Notes under the pieces: generated by a model
Seen by the model: only the letters and a program-made list of their open reading frames with translations
The model's database searches: none
What the model was told of the DNA's origin: nothing
Assembly (NCBI GenBank): GCA_030035585.1
Contig: CM057481.1
Span: 6,659,128-6,723,127, forward strand
Direction: 5' to 3'
From: Dugong dugon
Lineage: Eukaryota; Chordata; Mammalia; Sirenia; Dugongidae
Length of the DNA: 64,000 nt
Shown: piece by piece, positions 57,001-64,000 of the stretch
Layout: the number at the start of each line of letters is the position of its first letter
Position numbering within the stretch: the first letter of the stretch is position 1
Position numbers and translations under genes: made by a program

Positions 57001-57832
57001 CATTTGATTCTAGGAATGTTTTGATTCCATCTCTGATTTCTTCTATTACCCAGTGATGTGTAAGCAGGGTATTATTCAGTTTCCATGTCATTGATTTTTT
57101 TCCCTTGCTCCTTCTGTTGTTAATTTCTACCTTGATGGCATTGTGATCAGAGAAGATACTTTGAATTATTTCGGTGTTTTGGATCTTGTTGATGATTTCT
57201 CTGTGGCCTAAGATGTGGTCTATTCTGGAGAATGTTCCATGTGCATTGGAAAGGAACGTGTACTTTGCAGCGGTTGGATGGAGTGTTCTGTATATGTCTA
57301 TGAGGTCAAGCTGGCTGATTGTGCCCTTTAGGTCTTCTGTATCTTTGCTGAGTTTCTTCTCAGTTGTTCTGTCCTTTACTGAGAGTGGTGTGTTGAAGTT
57401 TCCTACTATTATTGTGGAACTGTCAATTTCTCTTTTCAGTGCTGTTAGAGTTTGTTTTATGTATTTTGGAGCCCTGTCATTGGGTGCGTAGATGTTTATT
57501 ATGGTTATGTCTTCATGATGGATCATCCCTTTAATCATTATATAGTGTCCTTCTATGTCTTTTATGGTGGATTTTGTGTTAAGCCTATTTTATCTGAGAT
57601 TAGTATTGCCACTCCTGCTCTTTTTTGGTAGTTGTTAGCTTGATATATTTTTTTCCAACCTTTGACTTTTAATAAATTCAGATGTTTGTTTCTAAGGTGT
57701 GTCTCTTGTAGACAGCATATTGATGGATCCTGTTTTCTTTATCCATTCTGTCACTCTCCATCTCATTATGGGTGCATCGAGTCCATTTACATTCAGTGTA
57801 ATTATTGATAGATTTGGGTTTGTTGCTGTCAT
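54004..57832 (-). pseudogene. L1 ORF2 pseudogene (endonuclease-reverse transcriptase), copy 2
   Basis: The ORF2 ATG is at 57832 by alignment to copy 1. Main open pieces: 57538-56678, 56644-56330, 56222-56001, 55871-55263, 54989-54678 and 54768-54004. The endonuclease region keeps FSDHNAIKVEI and SRIDHILG, but the VGDFN motif of copy 1 reads VGNFNTPL, losing an Asp that lies at a catalytic position in L1 endonucleases. The RT keeps [20 protein letters not shown] and [16 protein letters not shown]. The last 254-codon piece carries the Cys block [18 protein letters not shown]. Frameshifts make it inactive. Confidence 0.95.
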
Positions 57833-58250
57833 TTTGTAGTGCTTTTTTTGGTGGTGCTGACATTTTCTTTGTTCTTACTCTCTTGTGCTGAGTTACTTTT
57901 GTTTGTGGATTTTTTTTTTTCATTTCTTTTGTTTTTGTAGGTTTTGTTTTTGCTGAGACTTTATGTTTTTCCTCTTTATTTTTATGAGTATGTTTGTTAA
58001 CTTTCTTTGTGGTTACCATGAATTTTACCCTTATCTTTCAAAGTTTGAAGCAGTCTAGCATTACCTGGTATCGCCTTGCCTTCCTCTCCATTAGAAGTTT
58101 GTACACCTATGCTGTTTATTCCCTCTTTTATTGTTTTGATGTTGTTGTCATTCACTGATTAACTGCTCTGATTCCCTGTTGTATTTCTCTTGGTTTTGGA
58201 TAGCCCTTGATAGTTCATTTCCTAGATTGGTTATCTAGCTGGTATGATCC
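57833..58250 (-). other. L1 copy 2 inter-ORF spacer with Lys-rich small frame
   Basis: About 420 nt. A 113-codon frame (58019-57678) starts MVTTKKVNKHTHKNKEEKHK and later has AKTKPTKTKEMKKK. It starts 187 nt before the ORF2 ATG, as in copy 1, and here runs on into the start of ORF2 because of a T-run length difference near 57910-57921. Its C-terminal part is an out-of-frame reading of ORF2. Confidence 0.6.
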
Positions 58251-59301
58251 TGCAACCTGCCTGTGAGCTGAAGTTGTTTGTTCTCAGATCGAAGAACTCC
58301 GTTTAATAATTCTTGTTAGTTTGGTTTGGCTTTTACGTATTCTCTTAATTTCTGTTTATCTGGAAATGACCTAATTTCAACATCATATTTGAACAAGAGT
58401 TTTGCAGGATATATTATTCTTGGCTGGCAATTTTTTTTCTTTCAAGATTTTATATATGTCATCACATTGCCTTCTTGCCTGCATGGTTTCTGCTGAATAA
58501 TCTGAGCTTAGTCTTTTATTGTTTCTTCTCTGTATGTAACTTCTTGTTTTTCACAAGCTGCTCTCAGGATTCTTTGTTTGTCTTTGGTTTTGGCCAGTGT
58601 GATTATGATATGCGTTGGTGATCTTCTTTTGGGGTCTCTCCTATATGGGGTTCGTTGAGCTTCTTGGATGGCCAGCTTTTCATCTTTCATGATATTGGGG
58701 ATGTTTTCTGTCAGCAGTTCTTCAATGATCTGCTCTGTGTTTTCTGTTTTCTCCCCCTGTTCTGGAACTTCAATCACTTGCAGATTTTTACTTTTGATTG
58801 TATCCCATATAACTCTCAGGGTCTCTTGATTTTTCTTTGTTCTTTTTTCTGAGTTTTCCTCAAACTGAGTTGTATCCAAATGTTTGTCTTCATTTCCACT
58901 AATCCTGTCTTCCATTGTTTCAAATCTGCTTCTCAGCCCTTCTATGACACCGTCCATTTCTGAAATCTTGTTGTTTATCTTTTAGATTTCTAATTGTTGT
59001 CTTTGTATAATATCTAGTGTGAATTTATTTTGGCATTTTGTTCCTGCATTATTTTCCTGAATTCTTCCAATTTTTCGTCTGTATTTTCCATGAATTTATC
59101 TATTTTTTTCCACATTTTTGTCTGCTTTTTGCCTCAGCTCTTGGAGAATTCTGAGTATTAGAGATTTGAATTCCCTATCGGGTAGTTCTAGTGCCTTTTC
59201 TTCCACTGAAAAGTCATCTGGTATTTTATTTTGGACACCTACTAGAACCATCCTGTCCTGTTTTTGTAAATGTTTGATGTTATCTCTTGTCTTCGGGGCA
59301 T
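58251..59301 (-). pseudogene. L1 ORF1 pseudogene (RNA-binding chaperone), copy 2
   Basis: ATG at 59301 aligns with that of copy 1. The open middle piece (58957-58508) covers the end of the coiled coil (RSRFETMEDRISGNEDKH) and the RRM-like part: IQEAQRTPYRRDPKRRSPTH, IIITLAKTKDKQRILRAACE. The N-terminal part is frame-broken (a stop occurs near 58983, TTTTAGATTTC in plus orientation), and the stop codon seen in copy 1 is altered. Non-functional. Confidence 0.88.
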
Positions 59302-61207
59302 TCAGTAGTTATTTTTCTCGTTTATTGATTGTAGATGTGTTTGTTTCATCCCTTTTTTAAAATTTGATTATGTCTGAGCAGGCGGGCTGTGCGTTCTTTG
59401 TTGTTTGCTTATCTGTGGGCACAATACTTTTCACCTCCTTCTCCAATTGGCAGGGTCAGTCACTCAGACATCGTACGGCAGGGCAAGTCTAGCTGAAGAG
59501 GAGTTACTGGAATGGGTTGTTAGTGGCACTTATTACAGCCACCAAGGCGGGTCGGTAATCATTGCAGGGCAGGTTCCAGTCGGCTGTGCCTGTGCTGCTT
59601 GGTGGAGTGATGTTAAGTGCACGGTGCAGGTATGCAGGATGTAGTGGGGAGATTGTTATGTGTGGAGCTAAGATGGATATGGGAGAAAGGAGAGAGGAAC
59701 AGGAGCCTAAAACATACAAACAAACAAAAAAGAATACTAGGAGAGTTTGTTGTTGGAGTGGAGAGATGAGAGACTATGAAATGGAGAAAAACAGAAAGGG
59801 GAAGAGGAAGAAAAGAAAAGAATGAATAAATAAAAATCAGAAAGGGAAAAGAACAGCAAAATTCCCAGGGACCCCACTGATTCGGCTATGAGGACTGCGG
59901 AAGTTGTTCTCACGGGTTGCAGTACAGCTTGGCTAGAAGGCGTAGAGGTATACAATGCCAGGTATTCAGGGAACAGAAAGAGAAGGAAGATATAGAGAGA
60001 TGAGAAACGGGAGTAATGAAGAAAGACAAAAAGGGAAAAAGAGAGAAAAGAAAGCAAAACAAATTAAAAAAAAAGAAAGAACAAGAAAAGCCCTGAAAAA
60101 AACAGGGAAAAAAAAGACCAACAAAGAAGAACTGCCCTCAGGGGTCCCTCTGCACATCTGTTCAAGCCAAGGGGGTAGTTTACAAGCCTCGCAGCACTGC
60201 CTGGCCAGATCGGGCTTCCAGCTCAAGAGAAGGAAAAGACAACAATCAATTCAAAACAAAGAAACAAACAAAAGCCCTGGGATCCCTCCAGCGTGGCAGC
60301 CCAGACCAGGAATCAGCTCCATCTTTGAATGGCGCTCTGCAGCCCATTAGGAAGAAGCGAAGATGGTGTATGGAGCCAGGTATTTGAGTGAAAGGAGGGG
60401 GAGGTGGTGAGAGGTAAGGAAGAAATCAAAAGAAGCAGAAAAAAAGCAACACCAACAGCCAACAAATGGCACTCAGAGAGCCAGCTAGTGCGGGCTGGTG
60501 GAGTCCAAGCAGCCGATGTTTCCTGGACAAGAGACTGTGTCCGCAGGAAGCAGAGGAGGCCGAGTGTGGGTGAAGAAGGGTAGGGGGTGGGAAAGCATAT
60601 ATCACAAATTACCGGAGCTCTGCAGTCCCTCAGGAAGAAGCAAAGATGGCGCACGGAGCCAGGTATTTGAGTAAAAGGAGGGGGAGGTGGTGAGAGGTAA
60701 GGAAGAAATCAAAAGAAGAGGAAAAAAGCAACACCAGCAGCCAACAAATGGCACTCGGAGAGCCGGCCCGTTCAGGTGGGTGGAATCCAAGCAGCCGGGG
60801 CTTCCCAGACAAGAGATTGTGGCTGCGGGAAGCAGAGGAGGCTGAGTCGGGGTGAAGAAGTGTGGGCAGTGGGAAAGTATATCGCAAATTACTGGTCGTT
60901 TTGTCTCCTGCTGGAAGCTCCATGAAGCTATGTTCTCGTACCCCGTTTGCTGATCTCTGATAGGAGTCCAAGATGGCGGATCCGCACTGCGTTAGCTGAT
61001 AGGGGACTTCTGTATGAATCTCTCCTCGCTCTCCATTTTGTGTCAGTTTTCTCACTCCATTTGGTGCTTGCTGAGTTCTTTATCTCTTCGTTTGATGTTT
61101 TAGGGTTTCAGGATTGTTGTTTTCTCTGTTTGGCTTAGTTTTTCAGATCTTTGCTGCGGAGGGACAGTGTGGTGATTCTGCCTAGAGTGCCATTTTGCCA
61201 GAAGTCC
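59302..61207 (-). promoter_or_regulatory. L1 copy 2 5' UTR / internal promoter region
   Basis: About 1.9 kb. The purine-rich plus strand at 59640-60290 is flanked by GC-richer sections. It carries a tandem duplication (60331-60613 and 60614-60900). The 5' end, in sense, reads gacttctggcaaaatggcac, close to copy 1. An antisense frame of 131 codons lies at 59955-60350. The promoter role is inferred. Confidence 0.75.
60331..60900 (-). repeat. Tandem duplication in L1 5' UTR (283-bp units)
   Basis: Unit 1 begins ggcgctctgcagcccattag (60331) and unit 2 ggagctctgcagtccctcag (60614), an offset of 283 bp. Both continue gagccaggtatttgagt, aaaggagggggaggtggtga, ccaacaaatggcactc. Copy 1 has the unit once. 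It accounts for nearly all of the length difference between the two L1s. Confidence 0.93.
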
Positions 61208-61221
61208 TGAAAAAGATTTTT

Positions 61222-62960
61222 ATGAGGAGATGAAAGTTGAACTGATCATGGAAGGAAGAAGAGAAGATAACAAGGCAAAGAGTAATGTGGATGAAGAAAC
61301 CAGGCATGCAAGAGCCTTAAGGAGGAAGGAGCTAGGGCTCAAAGACCCGTCAGCACCGATAGAATGCAATTTGTCATATTTGTGTTCTTTAAATTGTCTC
61401 TTTTGAAATATTTATTATTTTAATAAATGTTATATAAGTGCTTTTTAATATTTAATCTTCACAAAGAGGAGAAGCTTTTATTCATTTCTCTACACATTTC
61501 AGAGCATTACTTTCTGTGTGATTTTAAGTATTTCTGAAATGATCTTTCAGCATGTCCTTCATAATGACTAAGTGCTCATCTACATACTTACCAACAGAAA
61601 TTTAAGCTTTCATAGTAAATAAACAAACCTAGAGTTTAGGAGGTACCATTATGTTAATTGATGCCTTGAAATGGTTATTTACTGTCATATTGTTTATTAA
61701 CAGTGACTAGATTTACACCATGAGTATAATCGTCGTGAAGAATAATGTGCCGGTTCTTGTTACCAGAAGAATCACACTTCTAATTTAATTTTTTTGAAAA
61801 AGTGAATTGAATTCAAAGAAATATGAAGTTTTTATTATACCCTGTGCTTATGGCAGAACATTAGAAATCCTAAAATCTCCAAATCTTCGTTTTCCAGTGA
61901 ATTCAAAGGCATTGATAAAATTGCCTGTCCAAGCAAATTATTTCTTACCCCAAATATTCTCTTTATGTAAATCTTTATTTTTAAACATAGTGCTATAAAA
62001 ACGAGGTTTGGTATGTGTGGTTTTTACTCTAATCTGTTGTTCTCCTTGTTAGAGAAATAGTGGGTAGTTTAACTGCATAGAGGGTGGGTCAGATAAATTC
62101 AAACCCAATTCTTAGCCACAGTTTACTTTGATAGTGTTTCTGAGTCCCATTACAAAGAAGTCCACTTGATTTCCTATCATTGTGCAGCCGTCTGCTTTTG
62201 TTAGTGGTGGGTGGATGGAGCACTAGAGTTTCCATTTCAAATCACTTTGTCCGTTCATATGACACAGTGGAAGGTCCTACATAAGGGTCTGCTGAGGCAT
62301 TCACGGTTGGAGATCTTGTCAGTCTCTATGTGTAGTCCACTTCCTGTTCTAGTGAGCCTAGGGACTACAGCTCTAACATATCTGTCTCCATGACCTCACA
62401 CTCTGTTTGTGCAGAATCGACCACTCCCTGGCATTCTTTATCCTCACTAAAGTTCAGAACTTCAGAATGTTCTTCACCTAGTTTTGGTAGTCCTCAGTTT
62501 ATCAATGCCTGTATGCCTCAGGATTTGATGAGTTCACTTTGGGGGAACTGGTTGAGTATGAAGAAGAGAGGACTAACCATTACCGCTTCCAGCATATTCC
62601 GTATGCCCCAGATAGTACCGAACACTCCCTGCCTTTCCTGAAAGGTAATGATTTTGCTGAATATTTGTCCCCCATCTCTGACTTTGCAAATCTTCACTCT
62701 TGTTTAAGGCCCAGCCCGTGTGGCTCTGTCCATGCAGACTTCTCTGATTCTCCCAGCCTAGCTAAGCGTTGGTTTTCTTTCTTCTGCACTATGAGCCTCA
62801 GTTTTAGGAGTACTTGTCAGATTCTGCCTCATAATGAACTTAATTTTATAAATGCCCCTTAACTACTTAAAAGCAAGGTTACACTCTTATTTGCCTTTGT
62901 ATCTCTCTGAGCACTGAATGTGTAGTAGACTCTCAGCAAAGGGTTCTTGCGTTGACTAGC
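61222..62960. other. Single-copy DNA, no gene supported
   Basis: 61222-61365 may continue the old repeat split by the L1 (tggaaggaagaagagaagat, agccttaaggaggaaggagc). 61370-62100 is AT-rich and unremarkable. 62390-62862 contains overlapping frames; the stretch at 62530-62645 can be read as an exon-like segment followed by a GT, but I cannot match it to a protein and there is no matching splice acceptor evidence. Confidence 0.35.
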
Positions 62961-62964
62961 ATGT

Positions 62965-63190
62965 GGGAGGCAGTATTGCAGAGTGGCAAAGAGCTTGGGT
63001 TCTGGAATCAGGCTGCCTGGATGAGGATCTCAGCTCTACCACTTAGTAGCCTTTATGGTCTATACTGGCCTGCCAATCTTTCTATGCCACAGTTTCCTCA
63101 TTGGGTCATTGTGAGGATTTAATGAGACAATGCAAATAATATACTGACTGTAACACCTGGAGTTTAGTAAGTGTTCACAACACATTAACA
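62965..63190 (+). mobile_element. MIR SINE
   Basis: Good MIR order: cagtattgcagagtggcaaa, gagcttgggttctggaatca, ggctgcctggatgaggatct, ctctaccacttagtagcctt, ccacagtttcctcattgggt, gtgaggatttaatgagacaa, agtttagtaagtgttcacaa. Followed at 63266 by a short L2-like string (gtatcagctttgtgctaggc). Confidence 0.85.
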
Positions 63191-63522
63191 ATTACCATGG
63201 ACAGGAATTCAGAATATGCATGTAACCTGCACATTATTATCTATCTACTCTCCTATATGTTCATGGATATTATTGAGTATCAGCTTTGTGCTAGGCACTC
63301 TCCTAAGAGTTGAGACTACAAAAATGAGTGGTAAATATCTTGGTTACATGGAACAGAAGGATCAATACCAGCAACAAAAGCTCAGGTCAGCTTAGCATAG
63401 GATTTTTTTGTGTGTGAAAATGACGTTATGATGTGAATGAATTCCATGGCAGTGAAGAGCAGATGTTCCAGAAAATAGTTATCATTTGTCCTGGATTTTA
63501 TTAAACACTTGGTAATACCTCT

Positions 63523-63709
63523 TCCATTACCATCAAGTCATTCTGACTCATGGTGACCCTATAGGACAGGGTAGAACTGCCCCATAGGGTTTCCAAGCCT
63601 GTAATCTTTACAGAAGCAGACTGCCACATCTTTCTTCTGTGGAGTAGCTTCTGAGTTCAAACCTTTCAGTTAGTAGCCAGATGCTTAACCACCTCACCAC
63701 CAGGGCTGC
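63523..63709 (-). mobile_element. AfroSINE-type SINE, long subfamily
   Basis: catcaagtcattctgactca, aggacagggtagaactgccc, gtttccaagcctgtaatctt, gcagactgccacatctttct, ttagtagccagatgcttaac, caccaccagggctgct. Part of the head (gaaccgctgacc block) is deleted. Confidence 0.92.
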
Positions 63710-64000
63710 TGATCATACATAGGGACCTGGATTCTAATATTTAATTAGTAAAATGATTTTTAGATTACTTCTAATGTCCAGTTTAGAGTATTTCTAATTG
63801 GTGAACAAGCCCATTAGCAGAGATGCTAATAAGGAATAACAGAATCGGAGGCTTCGTGTCTTTCTTTTCTCTGTGTTGTCTGTGTCAGTAAGTCACCAGT
63901 GACCTCAAAGGTAAGCGGCAGAAATAGCCCCTAAACAGCAACTGTCTACCATATTATTTCATATTCTTTTTTGAAAAATATTTATTTTGTTGTGGTTGTT
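63710..64000. other. Single-copy DNA at window end
   Basis: No gene or repeat recognised. The last 30 bases become T-rich (tatttattttgttgtggttg), possibly the start of another L1 3' end, but the window stops. Confidence 0.3.

Larger units (their letters stand above)
52818..61207 (-). mobile_element. Full-length L1, copy 2 (8.4 kb)
   Basis: Same structure and orientation as copy 1. A perfect 14-bp target duplication, tgaaaaagattttt, lies at 52804-52817 and 61208-61221. It is 286 bp longer than copy 1, which is explained by a tandem duplication in the 5' UTR. Two 60-base spot comparisons with copy 1 gave 5 and 1 mismatches. Both ORFs are broken. Together with copy 1 it forms a direct repeat of about 8 kb at a spacing of 34.2 kb. 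Confidence 0.97.

Noticed and set aside
60331-60900. CRISPR-like or satellite array
   Set aside because: Only two 283-bp units, inside an L1 5' UTR; no short repeats with unique spacers anywhere in the window.
62530-62862. Exon-like frame (reads ...GELVEYEEERTNHYRFQ...) followed by a GT
   Set aside because: No recognisable protein, overlapping alternative frame, and no convincing acceptor or neighbouring exon. Left as single-copy DNA.

Overview
This window looks like nuclear DNA of an afrotherian mammal, most likely a proboscidean (elephant). The main evidence is the repeat content: about twenty copies of a tRNA-derived SINE of the AfroSINE type, an RTE (BovB-like) LINE whose 3' end matches the SINE tail, and a lineage of long (about 8 kb) L1 elements. 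Family names come from memory of repeat sequences; no database search was run. I recognise no host protein-coding exon, no functional RNA gene and nothing prokaryotic. The window is best read as an intergenic region or a large intron.

Layout. 0-10 kb: a MaLR LTR, a triple-nested SINE/SINE/L1 stack (1191-1885), and an RTE element split by a 2.7 kb L1 (4655-8025), followed by AT-rich single-copy DNA. 10-15 kb: a small palindromic DNA transposon split first by a SINE and then by a 3.1 kb L1, then an L1 3' fragment, a MIR and an LTR. 17-27 kb: old L1 remnants that received a complete 8.1 kb L1 on the minus strand (18600-26703). 27-38 kb: MER5-like and LTR remnants, a second RTE fragment with a recognisable reverse-transcriptase frame, an ancient L1, several SINEs and an RTE-tailed repeat. 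38-52 kb: single-copy stretches that may hold conserved non-coding elements, interspersed with SINEs, LTRs, MER5 and old L1 pieces. 52.8-61.2 kb: a second complete L1 (8.4 kb) in the same orientation. 61-64 kb: single-copy DNA with a MIR and one more SINE.

Most elements are dead. Both full-length L1s have perfect target-site duplications (15 and 14 bp) but broken ORF1 and ORF2. Nesting gives relative ages: the MaLR LTRs, MIR, MER5, the palindromic element and the old L1s came first; RTE and AfroSINE insertions followed; the younger L1s are inserted into both.

I found no clearly new biological system. The most interesting signals lie in the two long L1s: a 3' UTR built from repeated terminal modules, a 283-bp promoter-region duplication in one copy, an antisense reading frame in the 5' UTR of both copies, and a Lys-rich small reading frame in an unusually long spacer between ORF1 and ORF2. 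None of these has been tested beyond reading the sequence.
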